Positions 26,571-36,112 are shown, counted from the stretch's first letter. The stretch is DNA of 53,098 nt from Clostridiales bacterium (GCA_012800735.1 JAAZIU010000015.1:1-53098), one strand, 5' to 3'. The notes: generated from the sequence alone by a model not told the origin. Program-made: numbers and translations.

Positions 26571-27575
26571 ATGGGTCAAAAGATTAATCCCCACGGTTTT
26601 CGCGTCGGAGTCATAAAAGACTGGGACTCCAGATGGTTCGTGGGAAATGAAAAGTTCGGCGATACTCTCGTATCCGACTACCAGCTCCGCACGGCGCTTA
26701 AAAAGCGACTTCATGACGCCGGCGTTCCGAAAATCGAAATCGAACGCGACGCTGCAAGAGTCAGAATTTTCATTCACTGCAGCAAACCCGGCATGGTCAT
26801 CGGCCGCGGCGGCTCGGAAATCGACAAGCTCAAGACTGACATTGAAAAGATGGTCGGCGGCAAGCCGGTCACCGTCAATGTCGTTGAAATAAAGAATCCG
26901 GATATGGACGCACAGCTGGTTGCCGAGAATATCGCATCTCAGCTTGAAAGACGTTCGTCTTTCCGCCGTGCAATGAAGCAGTCCATCGCCCGCACCATGA
27001 GAAGCGGAGCGAAGGGAATCAAAGTTCGCTGCGGCGGACGCCTCAACGGCGCCGAAATCGCGCGTTCGGAAACTTATCACGAAGGCACAATCCCGCTTCA
27101 GACTCTCCGCGCCGATATCGACTACGGTCAGTGGGAAGCAAACACTACCTACGGCAAGATAGGCGTTAAAGTCTGGATATATAAAGGCGAAGTCCTTGAC
27201 GGCAGCAAGACCGGCGGCCGCGCCGCTCTCGAAGCTGCTCAGAAGAGCGACAAACCGCGCCGCGATCGCAGAGACAGAGACGGCGACCGCAGAGACAGAG
27301 GCGGCCGCAGAGATCGCAGAGACGGCGACCGCAGAGACAGGGGCGAAAGAAGCTCTGAAAGAAGCTCCGACAGACGCCCGGGCGGCAGCCGTGACGGCGG
27401 TCGCACATCCCAGGGCGGACAGCGCGGAGGACGCAGCACGGGCGGACGTTACCAGCAGGACAATCGTCCGGCGTTCTCGGACGGACGCACCGCTCCGAGA
27501 TCCAGCGTACGCAATCAGAACGCAGCTCAGTCTTCGGATGCCAAATCAGCTCCGTCCGATAGCGCGAACGAGTAA
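26571..27575 (+). CDS. rpsC: 30S ribosomal protein S3 with a long C-terminal tail
   Basis: 334 residues; S3 is normally about 210-235. The core is ordinary: [21 protein letters not shown] opening, KH domain with [15 protein letters not shown], and the C-terminal domain ending near WIYKGEVL at residue 213-215. The last 120 or so residues are low complexity, first repeats of [14 protein letters not shown] type (DNA repeats at about 27256-27345), then Gly/Ser/Gln-rich sequence. The tail is in frame, ends 19 nt before rplP and keeps a good ribosome site for rplP. S3 forms the mRNA entry site, so the tail would be at the solvent face. Function of the tail unknown. Confidence 0.97.
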   Translation: MGQKINPHGFRVGVIKDWDSRWFVGNEKFGDTLVSDYQLRTALKKRLHDAGVPKIEIERDAARVRIFIHCSKPGMVIGRGGSEIDKLKTDIEKMVGGKPVTVNVVEIKNPDMDAQLVAENIASQLERRSSFRRAMKQSIARTMRSGAKGIKVRCGGRLNGAEIARSETYHEGTIPLQTLRADIDYGQWEANTTYGKIGVKVWIYKGEVLDGSKTGGRAALEAAQKSDKPRRDRRDRDGDRRDRGGRRDRRDGDRRDRGERSSERSSDRRPGGSRDGGRTSQGGQRGGRSTGGRYQQDNRPAFSDGRTAPRSSVRNQNAAQSSDAKSAPSDSANE

Positions 27576-27594
27576 TAAGGAGGACTGACACAAA

Positions 27595-28044
27595 ATGCTG
27601 ATGCCAAAAAGAACCAAGTACCGCCGCGTCCATCGCGGCCGTATGAAGGGCAAGGCAATGCGCGGCAACGAACTCACCTACGGTGATTACGGTCTTGTCG
27701 CAGCCGAACCCGCTTGGGTAACAAGCAATCAGATCGAAGCCGCGCGTATCGCGATGACGAGATCAATTCAGCGCGGCGGTAAGGTCTGGATAAAGATATT
27801 CCCCGACAAGCCCGTCACCCAGAAGCCGGCAGAGACCCGAATGGGTTCCGGTAAGGGCAGCCCCGAATACTGGGTAGCGGTTGTCAAACCCGGCCGCGTC
27901 ATGTTTGAAATGGACGGCGTATCCCGGGCAGAAGCAAAGGAAGCCATGCGGCTTGCCAGCAATAAGCTGCCGATGAAGACCAAGTTCCTTGATAAAAAGG
28001 AGCTTGAAAAAGCAGCTGCCGATTCCGAGGAGGGACAGGCGTGA
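27595..28044 (+). CDS. rplP: 50S ribosomal protein L16
   Basis: 149 residues. [19 protein letters not shown] opening, then the GYGLVA-like block ([18 protein letters not shown]), [19 protein letters not shown] near residue 80. It lines the A-site tRNA path on the large subunit. A short acidic tail ([12 protein letters not shown]) is slightly longer than usual. Its stop overlaps the GTG start of rpmC. Confidence 0.98.
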   Translation: MLMPKRTKYRRVHRGRMKGKAMRGNELTYGDYGLVAAEPAWVTSNQIEAARIAMTRSIQRGGKVWIKIFPDKPVTQKPAETRMGSGKGSPEYWVAVVKPGRVMFEMDGVSRAEAKEAMRLASNKLPMKTKFLDKKELEKAAADSEEGQA

Positions 28045-28259
28045 AGATCAATGAAATACGCGGCATGAGCGAAGCCGATCTGGAAAAGAAATACAGGGAG
28101 CTGAAGGAAGAGCTTTTCAACCTTCGCTTCCAGCATTCAATCAATCAGCTCGACAACCCGCACCAGATAAGCAATACCAAAAAAGATATAGCCCGCGTTC
28201 TGACCGTCCTCACCGAAAAGAAAAACGCGGCGCAGTTAGCCGAAAAGAAAAACGCGTAA
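28041..28259 (+). CDS. rpmC: 50S ribosomal protein L29
   Basis: 72 residues, starting at a GTG that overlaps the rplP stop (GCGTGA). Two-helix protein with [21 protein letters not shown]. It sits near the tunnel exit, close to L23. The C-terminus ends in a small lysine/alanine repeat. Confidence 0.95.
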   Translation: MKINEIRGMSEADLEKKYRELKEELFNLRFQHSINQLDNPHQISNTKKDIARVLTVLTEKKNAAQLAEKKNA

Positions 28260-28280
28260 GCGCAAGGAGTGGAATAAGTC

Positions 28281-28559
28281 ATGGAAGAAAAACAGAATAA
28301 CACTGTGACCCGTCCGATGCGCAAAACCCGTGTCGGCATGGTAGTCTCCGATAAAATGGATAAGACCGTTGTGGTAGCAATCGTTGATAACGTTGTACAC
28401 CCGCTGTATAAGAAGGTTATCAAGCGCACCACCAAGGTTCACGCCCACGACGAAAACAACGAGTGCGGCATCGGAGACAGAGTTGCGATTATGGAAACCA
28501 GACCGCTGTCCAAGACCAAAAGATGGCGGCTTGTAAGGATAATCGAGAAAGCGAAATGA
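28281..28559 (+). CDS. rpsQ: 30S ribosomal protein S17
   Basis: 92 residues. OB fold with [19 protein letters not shown] and a C-terminal [19 protein letters not shown], both typical. Primary 16S rRNA-binding protein of the body. Confidence 0.97.
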   Translation: MEEKQNNTVTRPMRKTRVGMVVSDKMDKTVVVAIVDNVVHPLYKKVIKRTTKVHAHDENNECGIGDRVAIMETRPLSKTKRWRLVRIIEKAK

Positions 28560-28708
28560 TTCACAGGGATCGGAGAGGGCTTGCGCCCTTTTCGAGCCGG
28601 CTGAGCCGGGCAGCAGTTTATGCCCGAAGACGGCACGCGCGGCGCGGTTTGTAACCGAAAGCCGAAGCCGATATCAGCCGTCCTTGTAATATTAGGAGGA
28701 CAACGAAC
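28560..28708 (+). promoter_or_regulatory. rpsQ-rplN spacer with a small hairpin
   Basis: 149-nt gap, long for this operon. It includes a 5-bp GC-rich hairpin AGGGC/GCCCT with a 4-nt loop followed by TTTT (28576-28592), which could act as a weak internal terminator or RNA stability element. No small gene is convincing. Confidence 0.35.
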
Positions 28709-29077
28709 TTGATTCAAACGCAATCATATATGAAAGTGGCGGATAATTCCGGCGCGAGGGAACTGATGTGTATCCGTGTCCTCGGCGGAACTCGCCGTCG
28801 CTACGCCAGTGTCGGCGACGTCGTGGTATGCACCGTCAAAAAATCAGCGCCCGGCGGTCAGGTAAAGCAGGGACAGGTTGTCAGAGCGGTAATAGTCCGC
28901 ACCAAAAAGGGCGTCAAGCGCGCCGACGGCTCCTGCGTCCGCTTTGACGAAAACGCCGCAGTTATAATCGAGAGTGATAAGAACCCCACCGGCACCCGTA
29001 TCTTCGGGCCTGTCGCCAGAGAGCTTCGCGATAAGGAGTTTACCAAAATCCTTTCGCTCGCTCCCGAAGTGCTGTGA
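28709..29077 (+). CDS. rplN: 50S ribosomal protein L14
   Basis: 122 residues, the exact usual length, when started at the TTG at 28709, which has AGGAGG at 28694-28699. [19 protein letters not shown] and [23 protein letters not shown] are family marks. It contacts L19 and 16S rRNA at the subunit interface. Confidence 0.97.
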   Translation: MIQTQSYMKVADNSGARELMCIRVLGGTRRRYASVGDVVVCTVKKSAPGGQVKQGQVVRAVIVRTKKGVKRADGSCVRFDENAAVIIESDKNPTGTRIFGPVARELRDKEFTKILSLAPEVL

Positions 29078-29095
29078 GGAGGACAACTTAATAAT

Positions 29096-29410
29096 ATGAA
29101 AACTCTTCATATCAAAAGAGACGATAATGTAGTCGTCATCTCCGGCGATGACAAAGGCAAGAGAGGAAAGGTGCTTGAAGTATCCCCCTCTGAGGGCAAG
29201 GTCATTGTCGAGGGAATCAATAAAGTAAAAAAACATGTAAAACCCCGCCGTCAGGGCGAAGCCGGCGGCATCATCGATGTCGACGGACCCATCTACGCTT
29301 GCAAAGTTCTGCTCTACTGCTCAAAATGCGACAAGGGCGTCCGCGCAAAGTCAAAGATGGACGGGGACAAAAAGATCAGAGTCTGCGCCAAGTGCGGCGA
29401 GAAGCTTTGA
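29096..29410 (+). CDS. rplX: 50S ribosomal protein L24 with zinc ribbon
   Basis: 104 residues. KOW domain (VVVISGDDKGKRGKVLEV) and a C-terminal zinc ribbon with Cys75, Cys78, Cys97 and Cys100. One of the two initiator proteins of large-subunit assembly. The zinc-binding form agrees with the other C+ proteins of this cluster. Confidence 0.97.
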   Translation: MKTLHIKRDDNVVVISGDDKGKRGKVLEVSPSEGKVIVEGINKVKKHVKPRRQGEAGGIIDVDGPIYACKVLLYCSKCDKGVRAKSKMDGDKKIRVCAKCGEKL

Positions 29411-29441
29411 TCTGCGCTTCGATTTAGGAGGAAAATAGACA

Positions 29442-30098
29442 ATGGCAGATAAAACGGAAGGCCGGCCGACCAAGAAGGCCGGCGCACCCGATAAGAAAGC
29501 CGCCGCCCCGAAGGCGGAAAACGTAAAGAAGGAATCGGCTCCGGCCGAAACCGCCACTCCCCCCAGACTCAAGGAGTTCTATAAGTCCGAAGTCGCCCCG
29601 GCGCTCATGAAGAAGCATAACTACAAGAGCCCGATGGAGATTCCGAAGTTCGTAAAGGTAGTCGTTAACGTCGGCGTCGGAGAAGCCCGCGAGAACGCGA
29701 AAGCTATCGACGTTGTCATAAACGACATCACCCAGATCACCGGTCAGAAAGCGGTAGCGACTACCGCCAAGAAATCGGTTGCTAACTTCAAGCTCCGCGA
29801 AGGAATGAAAATCGGCGTTAAGGTTACCCTCCGCGGCGACCGTATGTACGAATTCATAGACAGACTTTTCAACTTCTCGCTGCCGCGGGTTCGCGACTTC
29901 AGAGGCATCAACCCCAACGGCTTCGACGGACGCGGCAACTACTCCCTGGGACTTCGCGAACAGCTGATATTCCCGGAAATCGTATACGATAAGATCGATA
30001 AGGTCAGAGGTATGGATATTGCCTTTGTGACTACCGCCCGCACCGATGAGGAAGCTCGCGACCTGCTCTCTATGATGGGCGCTCCGTTCGCTAGGTAA
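29442..30098 (+). CDS. rplE: 50S ribosomal protein L5 with N-terminal extension
   Basis: 218 residues; the usual L5 is about 179. Residues 1-39 are a Lys/Ala/Pro-rich low-complexity stretch, after which the normal L5 begins ([20 protein letters not shown]) and runs to the typical end GAPFAR. The AGGAGG site and ATG at 29442 are well spaced, and no internal start with a ribosome site is seen at the usual position, so I believe the extension is made. L5 binds 5S rRNA in the central protuberance and contacts P-site tRNA. Confidence 0.96.
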   Translation: MADKTEGRPTKKAGAPDKKAAAPKAENVKKESAPAETATPPRLKEFYKSEVAPALMKKHNYKSPMEIPKFVKVVVNVGVGEARENAKAIDVVINDITQITGQKAVATTAKKSVANFKLREGMKIGVKVTLRGDRMYEFIDRLFNFSLPRVRDFRGINPNGFDGRGNYSLGLREQLIFPEIVYDKIDKVRGMDIAFVTTARTDEEARDLLSMMGAPFAR

Positions 30099-30114
30099 TT
30101 AGGAGGATAAAACA

Positions 30115-30300
30115 GTGGCAAAAAAGGCAATGGTTTTAAAGCAGAAGAATGAGCAGAAGTATTCCACCCGTGAATACAACCGCTGTAAAATCTGCGGCCG
30201 CCCGCGCGGTTATCTCAGAAAATACGGCGTTTGCCGCATCTGCTTCAGAGAATTGGTTCATAAGGGCCAGATCCCGGGCGTAAGGAAGGCTTCCTGGTAA
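30115..30300 (+). CDS. rpsN: 30S ribosomal protein S14, zinc type
   Basis: 61 residues, type Z. Zinc cysteines C24, C27, C40 and C43 are all present (CKIC...CRIC). GTG start with AGGAGG upstream. Sits in the head next to S3 and S10. Confidence 0.97.
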   Translation: MAKKAMVLKQKNEQKYSTREYNRCKICGRPRGYLRKYGVCRICFRELVHKGQIPGVRKASW

Positions 30301-30439
30301 ATTTAGGAGCCAAAGAACATTATGTCGAACATCCGAAAGGAGAGAGCGGGTACAGCTAAACTCCGTCCGCCTCTAACCGTCGGTTGTCTGCCCCTCCGGG
30401 AATCGGATCGGGGCTTATAAATCAGGAGGATTTTAAATC
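30301..30439 (+). promoter_or_regulatory. rpsN-rpsH spacer with strong hairpin
   Basis: 139-nt gap. Hairpin GCCCC-TCCG / CGGA-(TC)-GGGGC with a 5-nt loop at 30390-30414 stands just upstream of the rpsH ribosome site. In E. coli S8 represses its operon at a nearby RNA site; this hairpin may or may not be related. A 32-codon frame at 30322-30420 is probably not a gene. Confidence 0.4.
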
Positions 30440-30838
30440 ATGCAAATGTCAGACGTTATTGGGGATATGCTCACCCGAATCAAGAACGCCAGCGGCGCGA
30501 AGCATTCCACCGTTGACATTCCCGCCTCCAAAATGAAGAAGGCGATAGCCGACATCCTCACCGAGGAAGGCTATATCAAGTCTTCCACAGTCATTGAGGA
30601 CGGCAAACAGGGCATCATCCGCGTTACTCTGAAATATCTCCCCGGTAAGAAAAAAGTTATAACCGGAATTCGCCGCATCTCAAAGCCGGGTCTTCGCGTT
30701 TACGCATCCGCTGCGGAAATGCCCCGCGTTTTTAACGGCCTCGGAATCGCGATAGTCTCCACATCCAAGGGGATAATGACCGATAAGAAGGCAAGAAGAG
30801 AACATATCGGCGGCGAAGTACTCGCTTTTGTCTGGTAA
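30440..30838 (+). CDS. rpsH: 30S ribosomal protein S8
   Basis: 132 residues. [17 protein letters not shown] opening, and the C-terminal RNA-binding part with [21 protein letters not shown]. Key protein of the small-subunit platform, and in E. coli the repressor of the spc operon. Confidence 0.98.
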   Translation: MQMSDVIGDMLTRIKNASGAKHSTVDIPASKMKKAIADILTEEGYIKSSTVIEDGKQGIIRVTLKYLPGKKKVITGIRRISKPGLRVYASAAEMPRVFNGLGIAIVSTSKGIMTDKKARREHIGGEVLAFVW

Positions 30839-30854
30839 TTGAGGAGGAACTGAA

Positions 30855-31418
30855 ATGTCAAGAATCGGAAAACTGCCGATTACGGTTCCGGCCGGCGTCG
30901 ATGTAAAAATTGACGGCGATCTCATTACCGTAAAAGGCAAACTCGGCACTCTTGAGCAGAAAATAAGCCCGAGAGTGACGGTAGAATACGAAAACAATAC
31001 TATAACCGTCTCCATAGCGAACGAAAACGACAAATCCCGCGCCGGCCGCGGCGACAACGCTCTCTGGGGTCTTACCCGCTCCCTTATCAACAACATGGTA
31101 ATCGGAGTGAGCGAAGGATATCAGAAAAAGCTTGAAATCGTCGGCGTCGGCTACAACGCGCAGAAAAACGGAAAGACTCTCACTCTCAACGTAGGTTATT
31201 CCCATCCCGTCACCTTTGAGGAAACGGATGAGGTTACCTTCGAGTGCCCGGACGCCGTGACCATAATCGTCAAGTCTATCTCTAAACAGGCTGTCGGCGA
31301 AATTGCGTCCCAGATTCGTTCCAAGAGGCCGCCGGAGCCGTACCTCGGCAAGGGAATCAGGTACTCCGGCGAGTATATCCGCCGTAAAGCCGGCAAGGCC
31401 GGAAAAGCCGCGCAATAA
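30855..31418 (+). CDS. rplF: 50S ribosomal protein L6
   Basis: 187 residues. Two repeated domains; MSRIGKLPITVPAGVDV opening and C-terminal EPYLGKGIRYSGEYIRRKAGKAGK are diagnostic. Stabilises the sarcin-ricin region near the factor site. Confidence 0.98.
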   Translation: MSRIGKLPITVPAGVDVKIDGDLITVKGKLGTLEQKISPRVTVEYENNTITVSIANENDKSRAGRGDNALWGLTRSLINNMVIGVSEGYQKKLEIVGVGYNAQKNGKTLTLNVGYSHPVTFEETDEVTFECPDAVTIIVKSISKQAVGEIASQIRSKRPPEPYLGKGIRYSGEYIRRKAGKAGKAAQ

Positions 31419-31436
31419 GGAAAGGAGCGGATATAA

Positions 31437-31796
31437 ATGTTTACTAGTAAGAAAAAGAACGAGGCGCGTCTTAAGAGACACGCCCGCGTAAGAAGCAAAA
31501 TCAGCGGCACTGCCAGCCGCCCGCGTCTTTGCGTCTTCCGTTCCAACGCCAATATCAGCGTTCAGGTAATCGACGACGTAAAGGGAGTAACCCTTTGCTC
31601 TGCCTCCTCTCTCGAAAAAGACTTTGATGCAAGCGGCACCAAAAAAGAAGCCGCGAAGCGCGTGGGAAAGGCTGTTGCCGAGCGCGCTCTTGCCAAGGGA
31701 ATAGAGGAAGTCGTATTCGACCGCGGCGGATATATCTATCACGGCCGCGTAGCTGAATTAGCCGCCGGAGCCCGCGAAGGCGGACTCAAGTTCTGA
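31437..31796 (+). CDS. rplR: 50S ribosomal protein L18
   Basis: 119 residues. Lys/Arg-rich start, [18 protein letters not shown] core and the [23 protein letters not shown] end typical of the family. Binds 5S rRNA with L5. Confidence 0.98.
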   Translation: MFTSKKKNEARLKRHARVRSKISGTASRPRLCVFRSNANISVQVIDDVKGVTLCSASSLEKDFDASGTKKEAAKRVGKAVAERALAKGIEEVVFDRGGYIYHGRVAELAAGAREGGLKF

Positions 31797-31810
31797 GAGG
31801 TAATAGCAAA

Positions 31811-32317
31811 ATGGTTTCAAAACGTATCGACCCGTCGACGCTCGACCTCGTGGAAAAGAACGTCGTGGTCAAAAGTGTATCTAAAACCGTAAAAGGCGGA
31901 CGCATCAGAAGATGGTCGGCTATAATGGTTGTCGGCGACGGCAACGGTCATGTCGGCTACGGACTCGGCAAAGCCTCCGAAGTTCCGGAAGCCATCCGCA
32001 AGGCAATCGAGGATGCCCGTAAGAATATCATCAAAGTTTCGCTTCAGGGCACCACGATCCCGCACGAAATCATCGGCGAATACGGCGCCGGCCGCGTCCT
32101 GCTGAAACCGGCTCCCGAGGGAACCGGAATCATCGCCGGAGCAACCGTCCGCGCGCTGGTTGAATCCGTCGGCATTAAAGACATCCGCACAAAGTGCCTG
32201 CGCTCCACCAACCCGACCAACGTCGTAAAAGCGACCTTTGAAGCGCTGCGGAGCCTCCGCACGGCCGAAGAAGTCGCAAAGATCCGCGACATTCCGGTTG
32301 AGCAGGTAATAGGCTGA
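31811..32317 (+). CDS. rpsE: 30S ribosomal protein S5
   Basis: 168 residues. N-terminal double-stranded-RNA-like domain with [20 protein letters not shown] and [18 protein letters not shown]-terminal domain after about residue 80. The loop where spectinomycin resistance changes map ([12 protein letters not shown]) is intact. Role in decoding fidelity at the mRNA entry side. Confidence 0.98.
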   Translation: MVSKRIDPSTLDLVEKNVVVKSVSKTVKGGRIRRWSAIMVVGDGNGHVGYGLGKASEVPEAIRKAIEDARKNIIKVSLQGTTIPHEIIGEYGAGRVLLKPAPEGTGIIAGATVRALVESVGIKDIRTKCLRSTNPTNVVKATFEALRSLRTAEEVAKIRDIPVEQVIG

Positions 32318-32330
32318 GGGGAGGGCAAAA

Positions 32331-32516
32331 ATGGAAAAGACTATAAAGGTCACCCTTATAAGAAGCCTTATCGGATCCAAGCCGAAAACCAAATCCAACG
32401 CAGAAGCTCTCGGTCTTCGTAAGATCGGCGACTGCTACGTAGGACCGGACAATCCGGCAACCAGAGGAAAGATCAGAATAATCGAGCATCTTGTGGAACT
32501 CGAAGAAGAAATCTGA
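32331..32516 (+). CDS. rpmD: 50S ribosomal protein L30
   Basis: 61 residues, typical size. KVTLIRSLIGSKPKTKSNAEALGLRKIGD pattern, short alpha/beta protein. GAGGGCA ribosome region before the ATG. Confidence 0.96.
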   Translation: MEKTIKVTLIRSLIGSKPKTKSNAEALGLRKIGDCYVGPDNPATRGKIRIIEHLVELEEEI

Positions 32517-32558
32517 CTGCGCTCTGACAGGCTTGTATAAAACTAAGGAGGAAACTTA

Positions 32559-32999
32559 ATGAAGCTCCATGAATTATCGCCTGCTGCCGGTTCTGTCAAA
32601 AAAAGTTGGCGTGTCGGCCGCGGCATAGGTTCCGGTAACGGAAAAACCTCCGGAAGAGGACACAAAGGGCAGAAAGCCCGCTCCGGCGCATCAATCCGCC
32701 GGGGATTTGAAGGCGGACAGCTCCCGCTGTACCGCAAGCATCCTAAGAAAGGCTTTACACCTTTCGCTCCGGTTGAATATGCAATAGTTAATCTTAATAC
32801 CCTTAACAAATACGAAAACGGCGCTGTCATAGACCTTGAAAGTCTTATGGCAGACGGAGTCGTGAGAAAGCCTCTCGCGGGACTTAAGGTTCTGGCAAAC
32901 GGAGAGCTTAAAAAGCAGCTTACCGTAAAGGCGACTAAATTCTCCGCAGCCGCTAAAGAGAAGATAGAGGCCGCAGGCGGAAAAGCCGAGGAGGTCTGA
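32559..32999 (+). CDS. rplO: 50S ribosomal protein L15
   Basis: 146 residues. Glycine/arginine-rich N-terminal extension ([20 protein letters not shown]) that winds through 23S rRNA and a C-terminal globular domain. The gene ends one base before the GTG of secY, implying coupled translation. Confidence 0.98.
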   Translation: MKLHELSPAAGSVKKSWRVGRGIGSGNGKTSGRGHKGQKARSGASIRRGFEGGQLPLYRKHPKKGFTPFAPVEYAIVNLNTLNKYENGAVIDLESLMADGVVRKPLAGLKVLANGELKKQLTVKATKFSAAAKEKIEAAGGKAEEV

Positions 33000-33000
33000 G

Positions 33001-34287
33001 GTGTTTCAGACTTTAAAAAACGCATGGAAGGTACCGGAGCTCCGTCGAAAGATGCTCTTCACCCTGCTTATACTCCTGCTTTACAGGATCGGAGCGGTAA
33101 TACCGGTTCCCTTCGTGTCAAGCGACAGAATGCACGCTCTGATGAGTATGGGCAGCGGCTCGATGTTCCAATATCTGAACATCATGTCCGGCGAGGCGTT
33201 CTCAAGGGCTAACCTGTTCGCTTTGGCTGTAAGCCCCTATATCACCGCGCAGATCATTATGCAGCTTCTTACCGTCGCTATCCCCGCCCTTGAAAAGCTT
33301 TCCAAGCTTGGCGAGGAAGGACAGAAGAAGATCCAGCAGATCACACGTTATGTAACGGTCGCGTTAGGTCTTATCACCTCTTACGGCTATTACATGTACA
33401 TGCGCAACAACAATATCCTTACCAATAACGGTATTTTCGAAGCCTTCGTCATCATCGCGTGCTACACCGCCGGCGCTTCGCTTATCATGTGGCTGTGCAG
33501 CAAGGTTGACGAACACGGAATCGGCAACGGCATCAATATGGTGCTCTTCTCGAACATCGTCTCTTCGGGGTCGAACATTATCGGGACACTGATCGGCTTT
33601 GTGCAGCAGTATAAGATATTGGGCGTCCTGCTCGATATAGTCATACTGATAGCGATGATCGCTATTATAGTCTTCGTGGTCTTCGTGACCAACTCGGAGC
33701 GGCGCATCCCGATCCAGTACGCAAAGCGCACCGTCGGCCGCAAAATGTACGGCGGACAGAGCTCGAACCTGCCGCTTAAGCTGAACATGAACGGCGTTCT
33801 GCCCATCATCTTCGCAAACTCGGTAGTTGCCATTCCGTCAACGATAGCTATGGTATTTCCGCCGAAACCCGGCGGCTTCGGAGAGAAGCTTGTGAATTTC
33901 TTAGGCTATAACTCCTGGTTCTATATCGTAGTCTTCTTCATACTGATAATACTCTTCTCATTCTTCTATATCACCATCTCTTTCAATCCCGTTGAGGTGT
34001 CGAACAACCTGAAGAAGAACGGCGGCTCAATTCCGGGCATCCGTCCGGGAAAACCGACCTCCGACTATATTGCGAGGGTTCTGAACCGCGTTACTCTTAT
34101 CGGCGCGCTCTTCCTCGACGTGATCGCCGTGCTTCCGCTGGTAGTCAATATGGTCACCGGCAGCTCGCTCGGCTCGCTGGCATTCGGAGGTAGCTCGCTG
34201 CTTATCGTAGTCGGCGTAGTTCTTGAGACCGCGCGCGGACTTGAGGCTCAGATGACAATGCGTCATTACAAGGGATTCCTTGAGTGA
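33001..34287 (+). CDS. secY: Preprotein translocase subunit SecY
   Basis: 428 residues, GTG start. Ten membrane helices in two halves, with the plug and pore-ring region in the first half, and the conserved cytoplasmic loops YAKRTVGRKMYGGQSSNLPLK and NLKKNGGSIPGIRPGKPT. It forms the protein-conducting channel with SecE and SecG and passes exported proteins, including the lipoproteins of this window, to the cell surface. Confidence 0.98.
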   Translation: MFQTLKNAWKVPELRRKMLFTLLILLLYRIGAVIPVPFVSSDRMHALMSMGSGSMFQYLNIMSGEAFSRANLFALAVSPYITAQIIMQLLTVAIPALEKLSKLGEEGQKKIQQITRYVTVALGLITSYGYYMYMRNNNILTNNGIFEAFVIIACYTAGASLIMWLCSKVDEHGIGNGINMVLFSNIVSSGSNIIGTLIGFVQQYKILGVLLDIVILIAMIAIIVFVVFVTNSERRIPIQYAKRTVGRKMYGGQSSNLPLKLNMNGVLPIIFANSVVAIPSTIAMVFPPKPGGFGEKLVNFLGYNSWFYIVVFFILIILFSFFYITISFNPVEVSNNLKKNGGSIPGIRPGKPTSDYIARVLNRVTLIGALFLDVIAVLPLVVNMVTGSSLGSLAFGGSSLLIVVGVVLETARGLEAQMTMRHYKGFLE

Positions 34288-34345
34288 AAAGAATGAACTC
34301 ATACGTAAATTCACCGGCCATGGAAAACGCAATGGAGGACTACGA

Positions 34346-35008
34346 ATGAAAATGATATTCCTCGGCGCGCCCGGCGCCGGAAAAGGCACCCAGGCTGAGA
34401 ACGTCTCCGAGAAATACCGAATACCGGCGATCTCAACCGGAGCCATAATCCGGGAATCGGTCAAAAACGGCACACAAGCCGGTCTTGCAGCCAAAAGCTA
34501 CATCGACAGCGGCGCTCTCGTGCCGGATAAAGTCGTCATCGACATCATCAAGGAAAGACTTCAGGACGACGACTGCAAAAACGGTTTCATACTCGACGGT
34601 TTCCCCCGCACTCTCGTTCAGGCCGAAGAGCTGGAAAAGCTCGGCGTCGAAATCGACTTTGCGATAACCATCGAGGTACCGGATGATAAGATAATTCGCC
34701 GTATGAGCGGGCGCCGCGTCTGCTCGGAATGCGGATCGTCCTATCATATCGAATACAAGCCGTCGCTTGACGGCAAAACCTGCGACAAATGCGGAGCAAT
34801 CCTTACAACCCGCCGCGACGACCTGCCCGAGGTGGTCAAAAGCCGCCTTGAAGTTTACCACGAACAGACGGCTCCCGTAAAGGAATTCTACAAGAAATCC
34901 GGCAAGCTGCTGACGGTAATCGGCCAGGAAGAGGTCAAGGACACAACGGCGCTCACAATGAAAGCCGTTGAGACCGGAATCCTTATGTCACGCGGAACAA
35001 AGGATTGA
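34346..35008 (+). CDS. adk: Adenylate kinase, zinc-lid type
   Basis: 220 residues when started at the ATG at 34346, which has GGAGG at 34334-34338; the open frame extends 22 codons upstream into secY but without a suited ribosome site. P-loop GAPGAGKGT (7-15), NMP-binding STGAIIRE, LID domain with zinc cysteines C126, C129, C146 and C149. It interconverts ATP+AMP and 2 ADP in the cytoplasm. Standard neighbour of secY and map. Confidence 0.97.
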   Translation: MKMIFLGAPGAGKGTQAENVSEKYRIPAISTGAIIRESVKNGTQAGLAAKSYIDSGALVPDKVVIDIIKERLQDDDCKNGFILDGFPRTLVQAEELEKLGVEIDFAITIEVPDDKIIRRMSGRRVCSECGSSYHIEYKPSLDGKTCDKCGAILTTRRDDLPEVVKSRLEVYHEQTAPVKEFYKKSGKLLTVIGQEEVKDTTALTMKAVETGILMSRGTKD

Positions 35009-35035
35009 CGGCATTTGCCGATAAATCAGATAAAA

Positions 35036-35806
35036 ATGATAGAACTGAAAAATGAATCTCAGTTCGCTAAAATGAAAATCGCGGGCAGGATCACCGGCGA
35101 AGCGCTTAAGGTCGGCGAAGAGGCTTGCAAGCCCGGCGTCACCACCAAGCAAATCGACGAGATGATACACGACTATATCGTGAAACAGGGCGCGACGCCT
35201 TCCTTCTTAGGATACGGAGGGTTCCCCGGCTCTGCCTGCATATCATTGAACGATCAGGTCATCCACGGAATACCGTCACGGGATACCGTAATTAAAGATG
35301 GAGACCTTGTAAAACTCGATGTCGGCGCAACTTACGACGGCTATAACGGCGACGCCGCCCGGACAGTACTTGTCGGGGAGGTATCGGCCGAAGCGCGCGA
35401 GCTGGCTCTGCGCACGAAAGAATCTTTCTGGGAAGCTTTCAGGCTTATCGAGAAAAGAATCGAGGCGGGAGATACGCTCAGGTTAGGCGACATCGGACAT
35501 ACAATCGAGTCTTATGTAAACAGATACGGCTTTTCTGTTGTGCGCAAGTATGTCGGACACGGCATCGGCCGCAATATACACGAAAGCCCGGATGTTCCCA
35601 ATTACGGCAAGCCCGGCCGCGGGCAGCGCGTAACGGTGGGGATGGCGATCGCCGTTGAACCGATGGTAAATATCGGTTCCGGCGAAGTCAAAGAACTCAG
35701 CGACGGCTGGACGGTGGTAACAGCGGACGGCTCGCTCAGCTCACACTACGAAAACACCATCCTTGTCACCGACAAGGGCGTGATCGCATCGACGTATATT
35801 GAATAA
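35036..35806 (+). CDS. map: Type I methionine aminopeptidase
   Basis: 256 residues from the ATG at 35036, matching the family start [21 protein letters not shown] at 35015, with AAAGGA at 34999-35004, would add seven residues; the ATG itself lacks a clear ribosome site, so the choice is not certain. Metal ligands are Asp95, Asp106, His175 region (HGIGRNIHE), Glu208 and Glu239; His78 is the substrate histidine. It removes the initiator Met from new proteins. Confidence 0.95.
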   Translation: MIELKNESQFAKMKIAGRITGEALKVGEEACKPGVTTKQIDEMIHDYIVKQGATPSFLGYGGFPGSACISLNDQVIHGIPSRDTVIKDGDLVKLDVGATYDGYNGDAARTVLVGEVSAEARELALRTKESFWEAFRLIEKRIEAGDTLRLGDIGHTIESYVNRYGFSVVRKYVGHGIGRNIHESPDVPNYGKPGRGQRVTVGMAIAVEPMVNIGSGEVKELSDGWTVVTADGSLSSHYENTILVTDKGVIASTYIE

Positions 35807-35829
35807 AAAGCGAACAGGGAGTGATTTTT

Positions 35830-36048
35830 CTGGCTAAAGAAGATGTCATTGAATTTGAAGGAATCGTTTTAGAAGCTCTTCCGAACGCAACCTTCAAAGT
35901 CAAATTACCGAATGACCACATAATAACCGCCCGTATCTCCGGAAAACTTCGGATGAACTACATCTGGATCCTTCCCGGCGATAAGGTTACGGTAGAGGTC
36001 TCCATATACGACCTTAACAAAGGCCGCATCACCTGGAGATCAAAATAA
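35830..36048 (+). CDS. infA: Translation initiation factor IF-1, probable CTG start
   Basis: 72 residues, exactly the usual IF-1 length, if translation starts at the CTG at 35830 and gives the canonical [11 protein letters not shown]. The in-frame GTG at 35821 would add three residues (MIFL in place of M), but it lies inside the ribosome site AGGGAGTGAT (35816-35825), which is ideally spaced for the CTG. The OB fold with [19 protein letters not shown] is typical. IF-1 binds the A site of the 30S subunit during initiation. Confidence 0.95.
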   Translation: MAKEDVIEFEGIVLEALPNATFKVKLPNDHIITARISGKLRMNYIWILPGDKVTVEVSIYDLNKGRITWRSK

Positions 36049-36112
36049 GTAAACACCCTCATAATGCCGAAGCCGAAAACAGGCCGAGGCACAATGAAAG
36101 GATCGCATAATA

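Noticed and set aside
26232..27080. Long open frame on the minus strand across rplV and rpsC
   Set aside because: It is the mirror of well-established ribosomal genes with strong codon bias, with no ribosome site and no recognisable protein features.
27256..27345. Tandem repeats as a possible CRISPR or mobile element
   Set aside because: They are imperfect, short and in frame within the S3 tail; there are no spacers.
30322..30420. 32-codon frame between rpsN and rpsH
   Set aside because: Composition is not gene-like, the ribosome site is poorly spaced and the frame overlaps a strong RNA hairpin.
30858..31742. Long minus-strand frame across rplF and rplR
   Set aside because: Same reason: a by-product of codon bias in the ribosomal genes on the other strand.
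35015..35035. TTG start for methionine aminopeptidase
   Set aside because: It would add seven residues not usual for the family, although its ribosome site is better than that of the ATG at 35036; kept as an alternative only.
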